This document shows, in pieces, positions 7,937 to 18,127 of a stretch of 53,273 nucleotides of DNA. The first letter of the stretch is position 1. Each line of letters begins with the position of its first letter. A model generated the notes under the pieces. The model was not told the DNA's origin, ran no database searches, and saw only the letters and a list, made by a program, of their open reading frames with translations. This stretch comes from Bryobacteraceae bacterium. Lineage in GTDB: Bacteria; Acidobacteriota; Terriglobia; Bryobacterales; Bryobacteraceae. The stretch spans positions 1 to 53,273 of the forward strand of contig JAICXC010000018.1 of NCBI GenBank assembly GCA_025980665.1. The letters are read 5' to 3'. The translations under genes and the position numbers were made by a program.

Positions 7937-9625
7937 GTGCGCTCAATAATAGCTCTATTCGCTCTCGTTTCCAGCTGCGCCCTCGCGCAGACTCCCCTGG
8001 TGAAGATCCTGTCCGATGAACTGGACCGCAACTTCACTGTTTTGAAGCAGAAAGGCGATCCCGCGCCGTACTTCATGTCTTACGAAGTCACCAGCACGGA
8101 TTCCTACGCGCTGGTGGCCAGCCGCGGATCGCTCGAAACCCAGCAGCACAATCAGACGCGCTATCTGGACGTCACCATCCGCGACGGCAGCCCGCAGTTC
8201 GATAACTATCACTTGGTGGCGAATGAAAATCGCCCACGCTTCACTCAAGCCACCCCGATCGCACTCGAAGATAACTCTGCCGCGATTCGGCAAGCTGTGT
8301 GGCTGGCCACCGACCGTACATATCGGGCGGGCGCGCAGCGGCTGATCCGCCTCAAGGGCGACGAGAAGCTACGCACGCAGGCCGCGGACACCTCCGACGA
8401 TTTCGACAAGGAAGATCCGCAGGTTTATTTCGCCGCACCGGCGAGCCTGAAATTTAATCCCGCAGAATGGGCCACACGTCTGCGCAAGCTGTCCGCCGAA
8501 TTTTCCAAGTATCCGGGTGCGCTCGATACCAGTGTTCAATTCGAGACCCGAACCGTCACGCAGACGCTGGTGACCACCGATGGTACACGCCTGGAATTCG
8601 GCCGCCCGTTCACCCGCATGATCATCGTCGCCAACGGCAAGGCGCAGGATGGCATGGATCTCATGACCATGGAGACCTTCGAAACGGATGATCCCGCCAA
8701 GCTTCCCAAGGACGCCGACATCCTTGCGGCAGTGCAGAAAGCGGGGGCGAATCTCACGGGCTTGCTGGCCGCGCCTTTGGCGGAACCTTATGTGGGACCC
8801 GCAATTCTATCTGGCCGCGCCGCCGGCGTTTTGTTCCATGAAATCTTCGGACATCGCATCGAGGGTCATCGCCAAAAGGACGAATCGGAAGGCCAGACTT
8901 TCACGAAATCCGTCAATCTGCCGGTGCTGCCCGATTTTCTTAGCGTGACCTTCGACCCCACGCGCAAACAGTTTGGCAACGTGGCCTTGAACGGCTATTA
9001 TCTTTACGACGATGAGGGCGTGAAGGCCCGCCCGGTGACGGTGGTCGACAAAGGGGTTCTGAAAACCTTTCTGATGTCGCGCTCGCCTATCCAGGGCTTT
9101 GCCAACTCCAACGGTCACGGCCGGAAGTCTCCCGGGAACGAAATTGTATCGCGGCAATCCAACCTGATCGTCGACTCGACCAAACAGGTGAGCGACGATG
9201 AGCTTCGCCGCATGCTGATCGCGGAAGTGAAACGCCAGAACAAACCTTACGGCTTGTTCTTCGACCAGGTCACTAGCGGCTACACGACAACCGGACGTCG
9301 CGGCCTGCAAGCCTTTACGGTCGTCCCGCTGGTGGTTTACCGGGTCTATGCCGATGGACGTCCGGATGAGCTGGTGCGCGGCGTGGATATCGTGGGCACC
9401 CCGCTGGCGAGTTTTGCGAAAATCACCGCGACGTCGAACCGCATGGAAGTGTTCAACGGCATTTGTGGAGCGGAATCCGGCAATGTTCCGGTAGCCACCA
9501 TCGCTCCCGCATTGCTGGTTTCCGAAATCGAAGTGCAGCGCAAAGATAGCTCGCGCGATCGGCCTCCGTATTTGGCGCCGCCACCTTCGTCCATCAGTTC
9601 CGCTGCCAGGGAGGCGCGTCCGTGA
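7937..9625 (+). CDS. Exported TldD-family zinc metalloprotease
   Basis: A 562-residue protein. The start (GTG) opens a clear signal peptide, IIALFALVSSCALAQ, which classic TldD lacks. The TldD zinc site is complete: HEIFGHRIEGH from His301, giving His301, Glu302 and His306, and the late Cys ligand in GICGAESGNVPV at about residue 510, matching the 'GMCG..GQSVPVG' pattern of TldD. TldD/TldE is known as a cytoplasmic heterodimer that degrades or trims unfolded peptides such as microcin precursors. This copy would act in the periplasm. Its stop overlaps the start of a TldE-like gene (GTGA), a strong sign of a stoichiometric complex. Confidence 0.88.
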   Translation: MRSIIALFALVSSCALAQTPLVKILSDELDRNFTVLKQKGDPAPYFMSYEVTSTDSYALVASRGSLETQQHNQTRYLDVTIRDGSPQFDNYHLVANENRPRFTQATPIALEDNSAAIRQAVWLATDRTYRAGAQRLIRLKGDEKLRTQAADTSDDFDKEDPQVYFAAPASLKFNPAEWATRLRKLSAEFSKYPGALDTSVQFETRTVTQTLVTTDGTRLEFGRPFTRMIIVANGKAQDGMDLMTMETFETDDPAKLPKDADILAAVQKAGANLTGLLAAPLAEPYVGPAILSGRAAGVLFHEIFGHRIEGHRQKDESEGQTFTKSVNLPVLPDFLSVTFDPTRKQFGNVALNGYYLYDDEGVKARPVTVVDKGVLKTFLMSRSPIQGFANSNGHGRKSPGNEIVSRQSNLIVDSTKQVSDDELRRMLIAEVKRQNKPYGLFFDQVTSGYTTTGRRGLQAFTVVPLVVYRVYADGRPDELVRGVDIVGTPLASFAKITATSNRMEVFNGICGAESGNVPVATIAPALLVSEIEVQRKDSSRDRPPYLAPPPSSISSAAREARP

Positions 9626-11421
9626 GGCCACACTCGCTCTTATTTCGATGCGGAGCTCTGGCGGCGGGCCTGGCAGGATCGGCAGCGTGGCTTATCTCTC
9701 AGAGTTCGGACCCATCCATCCCGGCCGACGAAGTACTATTGCGGGCCATGCGCGATGAGCTGCAACGCTCCAAACAATTAGCCGTTGTTGCCGGAAAGGA
9801 CGCACCTTATTTTTTCAGCTATAGTCTGACCGACGCGGAGACGCTTCGGATTTCAGCCGCTAACGGCGCGGTGGTGAATGTTGCGCACAGCCGCTTTCGC
9901 TCGCCGGATGCCGAAGTTCGCGTGGGCAGCTACGATTTCGACAATACCGGGCATATTTACAGCGGAATCTATTCCGGTTCGCGTTATGACGGCAACTGGC
10001 CGCTAGATGACGATTACGCCAGTTTCCGGACCGAACTGTGGTTGAGCACAGATCGCGCGTTTAAGACTGCCGTGGAGTCGATGGCCCGCAAACGAGCGTC
10101 GCTCAACAACTCGGCGGCTTCCTCCGCCGAGCCTTTACCCGATTTCTCCAAGGTTGCACCGGTCGTGAGTATCGGCAAGGTTTCCAGGCCGAAAGTAGAC
10201 GAGGAAGCCTGGACGGGGCGCGCCGCACGCCTGGCCGCGGTTTTCAACAATTACAAGGACGTATTGTCTTCCGGCATGGAGCTTCAATTGATTACGGGCC
10301 CCACCACCCTGATGAACTCTGAAGGGACGGCGGTCCGCTACAACGACCACATGTTTTGGCTGTACGCCAAAGCCGAAGGGCAGGCGCCCGATGGAATGCT
10401 GATGCACGATGCGGTATCCATCCAGTCTCTCGACCTGGATAAGTTTGCCACCGAAGCGGACATGCGCAAGGCACTGGCAGAAGTAGGCGAGAACGTTCGT
10501 GCACTGGTGACCGCTCCGGCGGCTGAAAGCTATAGCGGGCCGGTATTGATGGAGCCGCGCGCGGCTGCTCAGCTCCTCGCGCAACTGTTGGGCGATAACC
10601 TGCGCGTGCCCCGCCGTCCCTTGTCCGATCCCGGCCGCAACGTTCCCTTCACCCCCAGCGAATTTGAGACTCGTATCGGCGGGCGCGTCTTGCCGGAGAC
10701 CTTCGATGTGATCGACGACGCGACGCAATCCAGCTACAACGGCAAGCCGCTGGTGGGATTCTATCCGTTCGACATGGAAGGTGTGCCGCCTAAGCCGGTG
10801 AGCGTGGTCGAGAAAGGCGTATTGAAGAGTTTCCTGACCACCCGTCAGCCCATTCGGGGATTCCCTGTGTCCAACGGACACGCCCGTTTGCCTGGCTCCT
10901 ATGGCAGTTTCGCCGCGGCGATCGGCAATCTATTCGTGAAGTCCAGTGAAACATCTTCCTTGGCGGATCTGAAGAAGCGCCTGATCGAGATGACCACAAT
11001 GCGCGGCAAACCGTATGGGATGTTAGTGCGCAAGCTGGACTATCCTTATTCGGCAGGTACTTCCGATCTGCAGTCTCTGGCCCAGGCCAGTGCTCAATCC
11101 GGCGGTTCGGCCCGGCCAGTGAGCCCGCCGCTTCTGATTTATCGGGTATATCCTGACGGACGTGAGGAACTGGTTCGCGGGCTGCGCTTTCGCGGTTTAA
11201 CCAGCCGCGCGCTGCGCGACATCCTGGCAGCATCGTCCGAAACCGAGATGTTCGACTTCGTCAACGTGGCTGCTCCCCTGGCGATCCTGGGCGCGGGCGG
11301 CTATCTGGCGCCCGCCAGCGTGATTTCGCCTGGCCTCCTGTTCGATGAGCTAGAACTCGAGCCGCCGCAGGATCAGTTGCCGAAACATCCGACGGTTCCG
11401 CCCCCAAATTCAGCGAATTGA
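9622..11421 (+). CDS. Exported TldE/PmbA-like inactive partner of the TldD protease
   Basis: A 599-residue paralogue of the preceding protein, with a signal peptide (LLFRCGALAAGLAGSAAW). It shares the domain order and the motifs 'KDAPYFFSYSLTD' and 'VSVVEKGVLKSFLTTRQPIRGF', but where TldD has HEIFGH this protein reads AAAQLLAQLLGDN. The late Cys motif is also lost (VNVAAPLAILGAGG). It is thus non-catalytic, like TldE (PmbA) in the known heterodimer. It starts at GTG overlapping the TldD stop by four bases and ends 25 bases before the Lpt fusion gene. Confidence 0.85.
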   Translation: MRPHSLLFRCGALAAGLAGSAAWLISQSSDPSIPADEVLLRAMRDELQRSKQLAVVAGKDAPYFFSYSLTDAETLRISAANGAVVNVAHSRFRSPDAEVRVGSYDFDNTGHIYSGIYSGSRYDGNWPLDDDYASFRTELWLSTDRAFKTAVESMARKRASLNNSAASSAEPLPDFSKVAPVVSIGKVSRPKVDEEAWTGRAARLAAVFNNYKDVLSSGMELQLITGPTTLMNSEGTAVRYNDHMFWLYAKAEGQAPDGMLMHDAVSIQSLDLDKFATEADMRKALAEVGENVRALVTAPAAESYSGPVLMEPRAAAQLLAQLLGDNLRVPRRPLSDPGRNVPFTPSEFETRIGGRVLPETFDVIDDATQSSYNGKPLVGFYPFDMEGVPPKPVSVVEKGVLKSFLTTRQPIRGFPVSNGHARLPGSYGSFAAAIGNLFVKSSETSSLADLKKRLIEMTTMRGKPYGMLVRKLDYPYSAGTSDLQSLAQASAQSGGSARPVSPPLLIYRVYPDGREELVRGLRFRGLTSRALRDILAASSETEMFDFVNVAAPLAILGAGGYLAPASVISPGLLFDELELEPPQDQLPKHPTVPPPNSAN

Positions 11422-11446
11422 TGAACCGAGGGCGCTGCCATAAATT

Positions 11447-13777
11447 ATGCGCCTGCTAAGCCGCACTCTTTTCCGTGAAATTCTGGCCAGCGCGGCGTTG
11501 GGCTGTATCCTGTTCACGCTGGTCCTGTTTCTGGAACGGGCGCGGCCGCTGTTCGAATTCCTGGTGCGCGATTCCGGATCGCCTAAGCTGGTGGCCTACC
11601 TTTTCGCCCTGGTACTCCCACAGGCGCTCCCCTACGCCATTCCGTTGGGTGTTTTGGTCGGCACGCTCATCACGCTAAGCCGCATGTCCAGCGACGGCGA
11701 GATCACTGCCATGCGGGCTGCCGGCGTCTCAGGCCGCCGGGTGGCCCCGCCCATTCTGGCCTTCGGATTTCTGATGATGCTGGTGGCGGCGGCAGCATCG
11801 CTTTGGCTCACGCCCTGGTCGATCCGCGAGCGCATCAAAATCCAGAATCAGCTCATCTCCGGTCAGTTGACCGCCGAAGTTCAGGCACGCGTTTTCCAGG
11901 AACAGTTCCCCAATTCGATTCTGTATATCAGCGACATCCCGTCGACAACTAATACCCGGTGGCATCGTATTTTCCTGTTCGACATCACTCCTTCAGCCGA
12001 CCGTGGCGATAGCCCACGCCTGACGCTGGCCACCGATGCCATCGCGGTTCCTGACGCCGCGCACAATCGCATCCAGCTGTCCTTGAGCAACGCCAGCACC
12101 TACGACGTCGGCAAGGATCCATCTGAGTACAAAGTGAGCTCCTCCGGGAAGCCCTACGACATGCTCCTGCAGGCGAAACCAAATGACCCGCTGCCGTCCA
12201 GGCCTGTAGCCGAGATGGACACGGGGCCGCTCTACAAGCTCGCCTACAGCAATTTGACCGATCGTGAACGCACGCTGGAAGCGCGCATCGAATTACACCA
12301 GCGCCTGGCTCTTCCGTTTGCGTGCATGCTGCTCGCGCTGACCGGCATACCCCTCGGAGTCGGGTCACGGCGCGCTGGGAAATCCTCGGCCTACGTGTTG
12401 ACAGTGGCATTGGCCTTGCTGTATTTCACAGGTTTGATCAACGCGATAAATTTTGGCCGGCAAGGAATCATACCAGCTGGCTTAGCGGTGTGGATTCCCA
12501 ACATCGTGTTCGCAGTGTTGGGATTTTCCTTGCTGACGCGCCTGGAAGCTCCCGGCGATCGGGACTACATCGGACGCCTCACCCGCTTATTCCGTTCCGC
12601 CAGCCGCAGACCCCAGGAGAGTATTCCGCGCCTGCTCGACCGGATCCAGCCCCAGGTATGGAGAGGACGCTTTCCTTTGCTACCTCAGGTGGTGGACACC
12701 TATCTGCTCTCGAGCTTCCTGTTTTACTTCGTGCTGTGGCTGGTGAGTTTTGTGCTGATGTTCCACGTGTTCACGTTCTTTGAGCTGCTCAGCGACGTCA
12801 TCAAGAATCATATCCCTATGAGCCGCGTGTTCACGTACTTGTTCTTTCTCTCGCCGCGCCTGATCTATCGCTTCACCCCCGTAAGCGTGCTGACCGCGGT
12901 ACTCGTGGTGTTCGGCGTACTCACCAAGAACAACGAAGTCACCGCGTTTAAGGCTTGCGGGGTGAGCATGTACCGGCTGGCGGTGCCGATCCTGGTGGGT
13001 GGCTTTCTTCTGAGCGGCGGTCTGTTCGCATTCGATTACTACTGGGTTCCGGAAGCCGACCGCACTCAGGACGCGATTCGATCCGAGATCAAAGGCCGTC
13101 CCGCGCAGACCTATCTCGATCCGAAACGCACTTGGTTCTATGGCCTGGAAGACCGTATCTACAATTACAAATACTTCGATCAGAAGGCCAACGTAATGCT
13201 GGGCGTGAACGTATTCGAGATCGATCCGGCAACATTTCGGTTAAAGAAGCATATCGTGGCGGAGCGGGCCCGCTGGGAGCCTGCGTTAAATGCCTGGGTC
13301 TTCCAAAATGGATGGAGCCGCGATTTAAAGGGCTATGACTCGGCCGCGGTCTTCGACTTCGCGGGGAACATCCGAGTGTTTCCGGAACTCAAGGAGACAC
13401 CCGACTACTTCGTCAAGGAAGCCCTCCAATCGAGCCAGATGAACTTTCTGGAATTGCGCTCCTATATTGGCGAGCTACAGCAAAGCGGCTTCGACACGAT
13501 CCCCCTCAAAGTCCAGCTCTACAAGAAATTTTCCGTGCCCCTGTTTGCGTTCATTCTGGCCCTCGTGTCGGCGCCATTAGCCTTTTTGGCGGGCAACCGC
13601 GGCGGGATGGCGGGCATCGGCATGAGCTTCGTCATTTTCGTCACCTATGTTTCGGTGGACCAATTCTTCCAGCAGCTCGGAAATTTGAGCGAGCTGCCGC
13701 CGCAATTGGCAGCATGGTCTCCGGACGTGATCTTCTCGCTTGTGGGACTATATTTTCTGGCCCGCATGCGAACGTAG
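11447..13777 (+). CDS. LptF-LptG fusion, LPS-export ABC permease
   Basis: A 776-residue protein consisting of two YjgP/YjgQ-family permeases in one chain. Residues 1-365 are LptF-like: opening [16 protein letters not shown], helices, a periplasmic jellyroll with [17 protein letters not shown] residues, then two more helices. Residues 405-776 are LptG-like: [17 protein letters not shown], '[16 protein letters not shown]', a jellyroll, '[19 protein letters not shown]'. LptF and LptG normally are separate proteins that pair in the inner membrane with LptB2 to extract lipopolysaccharide. The linker (about 366-404) is charged and could face the cytoplasm. lptB and lptC are not in the window. Confidence 0.88.
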   Translation: MRLLSRTLFREILASAALGCILFTLVLFLERARPLFEFLVRDSGSPKLVAYLFALVLPQALPYAIPLGVLVGTLITLSRMSSDGEITAMRAAGVSGRRVAPPILAFGFLMMLVAAAASLWLTPWSIRERIKIQNQLISGQLTAEVQARVFQEQFPNSILYISDIPSTTNTRWHRIFLFDITPSADRGDSPRLTLATDAIAVPDAAHNRIQLSLSNASTYDVGKDPSEYKVSSSGKPYDMLLQAKPNDPLPSRPVAEMDTGPLYKLAYSNLTDRERTLEARIELHQRLALPFACMLLALTGIPLGVGSRRAGKSSAYVLTVALALLYFTGLINAINFGRQGIIPAGLAVWIPNIVFAVLGFSLLTRLEAPGDRDYIGRLTRLFRSASRRPQESIPRLLDRIQPQVWRGRFPLLPQVVDTYLLSSFLFYFVLWLVSFVLMFHVFTFFELLSDVIKNHIPMSRVFTYLFFLSPRLIYRFTPVSVLTAVLVVFGVLTKNNEVTAFKACGVSMYRLAVPILVGGFLLSGGLFAFDYYWVPEADRTQDAIRSEIKGRPAQTYLDPKRTWFYGLEDRIYNYKYFDQKANVMLGVNVFEIDPATFRLKKHIVAERARWEPALNAWVFQNGWSRDLKGYDSAAVFDFAGNIRVFPELKETPDYFVKEALQSSQMNFLELRSYIGELQQSGFDTIPLKVQLYKKFSVPLFAFILALVSAPLAFLAGNRGGMAGIGMSFVIFVTYVSVDQFFQQLGNLSELPPQLAAWSPDVIFSLVGLYFLARMRT

Positions 13778-13799
13778 TCGTGCGGCCCTGAGGGGGACC

Positions 13800-15350
13800 A
13801 TGGCCGAATCACGAACGCGACCGTTCACTGGGCAGGAATACATCGAAAGCCTCCGCGACGGCCGCGAGATCTATATTTACGGCGAACGCGTTAAGGACGT
13901 CACCACGCATCCGGCCTTTCGCAACACCGTCCGGATGCTCGCTCGCCTGTACGATGCCCTGCATGACGAGCGCAAAAGCACGCTGTGCACGGAGACCGAT
14001 ACCGGCAGCGGCGGCTACACGCACAAGTTCTTTCGCGCCTCGCGAAATGCGGATGAATTGGTGGGCTCGCGTGACGCGATCGCCGAATGGGCGCGCGTCA
14101 CTTATGGCTGGATGGGACGCAGCCCGGATTACAAGGCAGCTTTCCTGGCCACGCTGGGCGCAAATTCCGGCTTCTACGCGCCGTACGAGGACAACGCCAA
14201 GCGCTGGTACAAGAAGGTGCAGGAGGAAGTCACTTTCGTCAATCACGCGATTGTCAATCCACCAGTCGACCGCAATAAGCAACTGGAAGACGTGCGCGAT
14301 GTCTACATGCACGTCGAAAAGGAAACCGACGCCGGATTGATCGTGAGCGGCGCCAAGGTGGTCGCGACCACTTCGACCCTTACCCATTACAATTTCATCG
14401 CCAACAACGGCGCCCTGCCCATCAAAACCAAGGACTTCGCGTTCGTTTGCATTGTGCCGACGGATGCGCCCGGCGTCAAGCTATTCTGTCGGCCGTCCTA
14501 CGAGCTGGCAGCCGCCGCTACGGGCAGTCCGTTCGATTACCCGCTCTCTAGCCGGCTGGACGAAAACGATTCGATCATCGTCTTCGACAAGGTCTTCGTG
14601 CCGTACGAAAACGTGTTCGCGTACGGCGACATCGACAAGGTCAACAACTTCTTCCCGCGCTCAGGATTCCTGCCCAGGTTCATGTTCCACGGCTGCGTGC
14701 GTCTGGCCGTCAAGCTCGATTTCATCGCCGGCCTACTGCTCAAGGCCGTGGATGCCACCGGGACAAAAGATTTTCGCGGCGTGCAGGCGCAAGTAGGCGA
14801 GGTGCTCGCGTGGCGCAATCTCTTCTGGGGACTCACCGACGCGATGGCGCGCGCTACTGTCCCGTGGACGCCTGGCCACGTACTGCCCAACCTCGACTAC
14901 GGGTTGGCGTACCGTGTCGCGGCCAGCACGCTTTATCCGAAGCTCAAGGAGATCGTCGAAAACGTTCTGGCCAGCGCCCTGATTTATCTTCCGTCACATT
15001 CGAGCGATTTCAAGAATCCGGAAATCCGCAAATATCTCGATCAGTTCGTGCGCGGCTCAAACGGCTATGGGGCCGAGGATCGCGTCAAACTCATGAAGCT
15101 GATGTGGGATGCCATAGGCACGGAATTCGGCGGTCGCCATGAACTCTACGAGCGCAACTACTTCGGCAGTCACGAAAGCATTCGCTTTGAAGTGTTGATG
15201 GTGGCCGAGGCGTTAGGTCAGACCGCCAAGTACAAAGGCTTCGCCGAGCAGTGCATGTCCGAATACAACCTGGATGGTTGGACCGTGCCCGACCTGATCA
15301 ATCCCGACGACGTCAGCATCGTCATGAAAAAGGTCGCCGGCAAGGCTTAG
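13800..15350 (+). CDS. 4-hydroxyphenylacetate 3-hydroxylase (HpaB) family FADH2-dependent oxygenase
   Basis: A 516-residue HpaB-type flavin enzyme. The N-terminal domain has [20 protein letters not shown] and '[20 protein letters not shown]'. The middle carries '[17 protein letters not shown]' and '[12 protein letters not shown]'. The C-terminal helical domain includes '[19 protein letters not shown]'. Members hydroxylate phenols or act on related aromatic rings using reduced flavin from a partner reductase. No reductase gene is nearby. The ATG is preceded by AGGGGGA. It lies 22 bases after the Lpt fusion and ends the operon; an intrinsic terminator follows at 15422. Substrate is unknown. Confidence 0.88.
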   Translation: MAESRTRPFTGQEYIESLRDGREIYIYGERVKDVTTHPAFRNTVRMLARLYDALHDERKSTLCTETDTGSGGYTHKFFRASRNADELVGSRDAIAEWARVTYGWMGRSPDYKAAFLATLGANSGFYAPYEDNAKRWYKKVQEEVTFVNHAIVNPPVDRNKQLEDVRDVYMHVEKETDAGLIVSGAKVVATTSTLTHYNFIANNGALPIKTKDFAFVCIVPTDAPGVKLFCRPSYELAAAATGSPFDYPLSSRLDENDSIIVFDKVFVPYENVFAYGDIDKVNNFFPRSGFLPRFMFHGCVRLAVKLDFIAGLLLKAVDATGTKDFRGVQAQVGEVLAWRNLFWGLTDAMARATVPWTPGHVLPNLDYGLAYRVAASTLYPKLKEIVENVLASALIYLPSHSSDFKNPEIRKYLDQFVRGSNGYGAEDRVKLMKLMWDAIGTEFGGRHELYERNYFGSHESIRFEVLMVAEALGQTAKYKGFAEQCMSEYNLDGWTVPDLINPDDVSIVMKKVAGKA

Positions 15351-15372
15351 GGTTTCGCTCACCTCGAAAAGG

Positions 15373-15388
15373 TAGGGAATTAGCCCTA
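15373..15388 (+). promoter_or_regulatory. First hairpin (TAGGG/CCCTA) before the terminator
   Basis: TAGGG-aattag-CCCTA can form a five-pair stem 22 bases after the oxygenase stop. Its left arm can also pair with the right arm of the following terminator, so the two hairpins could be alternatives. Confidence 0.35.
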
Positions 15389-15421
15389 TGGTACTAAGCG
15401 CAGCCCGCATTCTCAGATACT

Positions 15422-15444
15422 CTTAGGGGCTCCCTAAGGTTTTT
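15422..15444 (+). terminator. Intrinsic terminator of the luxR-fecR-tldDE-lpt-hpaB operon
   Basis: CTTAGGG-gct-CCCTAAG is a perfect seven-pair stem, followed by G and five T. It lies 72 bases after the oxygenase gene and 60 bases before the histidine kinase gene. Confidence 0.75.
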
Positions 15445-15503
15445 GTGCGATTTTTCCGGAGCGGTAATGGTGTTAGTTTTTGAAATAAGCGCCAGAGAAC
15501 CAG

Positions 15504-17153
15504 ATGTTTCAAATCCTGTTGGGAAGATCGACCTCGGTGATCGGTGGGACAATGTTGGCATTTTCCCTCGTAGCACTGGGCCAAGCCTCTCTGACGACTT
15601 CCATCCATGACGTGATTGGGGCCGAAGAGCATCAGCATGCACACGGTGTGCCCGCGGCAGAAGCGGATCTTGTAGGTGTCCTGACATCGAATTTCAATAT
15701 CTTTGGCGGTGACGCCGAAGGTCCATTAGAGGTCTCATTTATCCAAGACTCCAGCGGCGCCACGGGCCTCAGCATCCCAGCAAAGGTTCTCGCCGGGCGG
15801 GAATTCAAGGCTGGTGACATGGTTGAGCTGCGGGGAAGGGTTGAGCGTAGTCCCTACGGAAAAGATTTCCGGATCAGCAAGATCCTGAAATTAGGTACAG
15901 CGCAATTGCCGGCTCCGCGGGCCGCTGACGCCGCCGGCGTTTGTTCCGGCCGCTTTACTAACGAGCTGGTTAGCGTGCGTGGGACGATTCAACCCATGCG
16001 CACAATCGGCGATGTGGTATTTCACGATAGCGGCGGGACGCTTAAAGTATTTGTCCCACCCGTAGACGCCTCTCAGACACTTATGAAGCGCATGACGTCC
16101 GGTGGGCGGGCGACCGTGACCGGCTTTGCCCTGCCCCCACTGCCGGGTTCCGGTGCGCCTTGCTACGTAGGTATCCGCTCCTTAGCCGATATTCAGTTTG
16201 CTCCTGTTCCGCCTTACGGAACGATCGCGTCAGTGATCGGAGGCGTTTCAGTGTCGGGGCTTCTGCTCTATTTGTGGGCACGGCGCCGGCGAGCAGAACA
16301 GCGTGCGTTGGAATTAGCGGACCTGACAGCTGCGATGCAAAAAGCTCGCGATGGAGCTATGGCGGCTTCGCGCGTTAAGTCGGAGTTTCTCGCCAACATG
16401 AGCCACGAGATCAGAACTCCTTTAAACGGTGTGATCGGGATGACCGGGACCTTGCTCGACACCGAACTCACCCCCGAGCAACGCGAGTTCGCGGAGGTTA
16501 TCCGTTCGAGCGGCGAAATCCTTCTTGCACTTCTGAATGATCTCCTCGATTTCTCCAAGATCGAGGCAGGGCAGCTTCAGTTCGAGAGCTTGGAATTCGA
16601 TCCAGCGGAGTCGGTTAGGGACTCGCTCCGCATTCTATCTGGAACGGCTCATAAGAAAGGGCTTGATCTCACCTCCCGCGTGGAATCCGATGTCCCGTCG
16701 GCCATCGTCGGCGATCCAGGCCGCTTGCGGCAAATCTTGCTCAACTTGGCTGGGAATGCCGTGAAGTTTTGCGAAGCCGGCCGGATTGAAGTGAACGTCG
16801 CAAAGGTTTCGGAGGATTCGCGGTCGGTGCTACTTCGTTTTACGGTTCGCGACCAAGGCGCCGGAATTGCGCCGGAGGTACAGGCGCGATTGTTTTCCCC
16901 GTTCACCCAAGCCGACAGCTCGATCACGCGCAAGCACGGCGGAACGGGGCTCGGATTGGCGATTTGCAAGAGCCTGGTCGAGCGTATGGGAGGAACCATC
17001 GGTCTCCACAGTGTTATAGGCGAGGGATCCACCTTCTGGTTCGAGATATCGTTTGCCAAGCAGATGGATCGCGCGGCACCGCAAACGATCCCCGTTGAGC
17101 CTGTCCGCCTTGCCGCCTCATCCCTCACTTCCGTCCACGCGACTCGACCCTGA
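15504..17153 (+). CDS. Membrane sensor histidine kinase with OB-fold-like periplasmic sensor
   Basis: A 549-residue protein. An N-terminal hydrophobic segment (about 10-27) and a second one (about 236-258) bracket a 200-residue periplasmic region that appears to hold two OB-fold-like units ([28 protein letters not shown]). The cytoplasmic part has a HisKA domain with the phospho-acceptor in [13 protein letters not shown] (His301) and a HATPase with N box [11 protein letters not shown]1 DQGAGIA and G2 GGTGLGLAI. No receiver or Hpt domain follows, although the HisKA type is the one usual in hybrid kinases. The partner regulator is not adjacent. The signal is unknown. Confidence 0.9.
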   Translation: MFQILLGRSTSVIGGTMLAFSLVALGQASLTTSIHDVIGAEEHQHAHGVPAAEADLVGVLTSNFNIFGGDAEGPLEVSFIQDSSGATGLSIPAKVLAGREFKAGDMVELRGRVERSPYGKDFRISKILKLGTAQLPAPRAADAAGVCSGRFTNELVSVRGTIQPMRTIGDVVFHDSGGTLKVFVPPVDASQTLMKRMTSGGRATVTGFALPPLPGSGAPCYVGIRSLADIQFAPVPPYGTIASVIGGVSVSGLLLYLWARRRRAEQRALELADLTAAMQKARDGAMAASRVKSEFLANMSHEIRTPLNGVIGMTGTLLDTELTPEQREFAEVIRSSGEILLALLNDLLDFSKIEAGQLQFESLEFDPAESVRDSLRILSGTAHKKGLDLTSRVESDVPSAIVGDPGRLRQILLNLAGNAVKFCEAGRIEVNVAKVSEDSRSVLLRFTVRDQGAGIAPEVQARLFSPFTQADSSITRKHGGTGLGLAICKSLVERMGGTIGLHSVIGEGSTFWFEISFAKQMDRAAPQTIPVEPVRLAASSLTSVHATRP

Positions 17154-17230
17154 ATCCCTGGACGGCTGGACCGTGTCCGATCACCCGCAAGAGCTAGCCG
17201 ATCCCTCGGTTTTTGACTACACTAAGGGCT

Positions 17231-18073
17231 ATGTCACGTCGAAGCCTTTCGCGTCTTGCTTTAGTCTGGATGATTTGTTTTGCCGGTTTAACCCCGAGCT
17301 ATGCCGAGCACTCCAAGGATCTTTCAAACAGCACGAAATACCTGGCCCTGGGCGATTCCATCGCCTTCGGCTACACGCCGCTGGCCCAGAATCCCGCAGA
17401 TTTGAGGAACTATCACGGCTACCCGGATATCGTCTCGCAGGGCACCAACTTGAAGGTAGCCAATGCGTCCTGCTTCGGCGAAACCACCGGCCACTTTCTG
17501 AACCTCCTTGCTCCTGACACTGGCTGCCAAGCCTGGCGCGCGGTGTTCCCGCTCTTTGCCGATTACAGCGGCACGCAGATGGATTACGCCCTCAGCTATC
17601 TTCAGGGAAACAAAAAGGTGCAATTGGTGACTATCGATATTGGAGCTAATGACCTGGGTGTTTTGCTGGCAGCATGCGCTGGAGACCCGGCTTGCTTCGG
17701 CAACGGATTACAAGGGGTGCTGGCTACCTATGGAGCCAACTTGGCCACTATCTTCGGGCGGATTCGCTATGAAGCAGGCTACACCGGCCCCATCGTGGCG
17801 GTGACCACTTATGCCCGCAATTACACGGACCAGACGGAGGTTGCGCCTATCGCTGCGCTCAACACCGTTCTGGCCACAGTGGCGAACATGTTCGGTGTGC
17901 AAGTAGCAGATGCGTTCGCGGCATTCGGCGCTGCGTCGCTTCCAGCGGGTGGAAACGCATGCGCGGCTGGATTGTTAATTCCGCTTTCCGCCGGAGTGTG
18001 CGATATTCACCCCTCGGCAGCGGGGCAAGCTCTGATCGCGCAGACGGTTTTGGCCCTGGTCCCGAAAAAATAG
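17231..18073 (+). CDS. Exported SGNH/GDSL-family hydrolase
   Basis: A 280-residue secreted esterase/lipase-like protein. The signal peptide (LSRLALVWMICFAGLTPSYA) is followed by block I LALGDSIAFGY with the nucleophile Ser at about 43, block III IGANDLG, and the late DIHPS with the catalytic Asp/His. The substrate (acyl ester, polysaccharide ester or lipid) is not readable. I chose the ATG at 17231 over an in-frame TTG at 17213, because AAGGG precedes it and the signal peptide then has the normal form. It stands alone between the kinase and a decayed gene. Confidence 0.88.
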   Translation: MSRRSLSRLALVWMICFAGLTPSYAEHSKDLSNSTKYLALGDSIAFGYTPLAQNPADLRNYHGYPDIVSQGTNLKVANASCFGETTGHFLNLLAPDTGCQAWRAVFPLFADYSGTQMDYALSYLQGNKKVQLVTIDIGANDLGVLLAACAGDPACFGNGLQGVLATYGANLATIFGRIRYEAGYTGPIVAVTTYARNYTDQTEVAPIAALNTVLATVANMFGVQVADAFAAFGAASLPAGGNACAAGLLIPLSAGVCDIHPSAAGQALIAQTVLALVPKK

Positions 18074-18127
18074 TCGCGCCACGCACGACGGCCAATACGT
18101 AGCGGGATAAATTTTGGTTGATATCAA

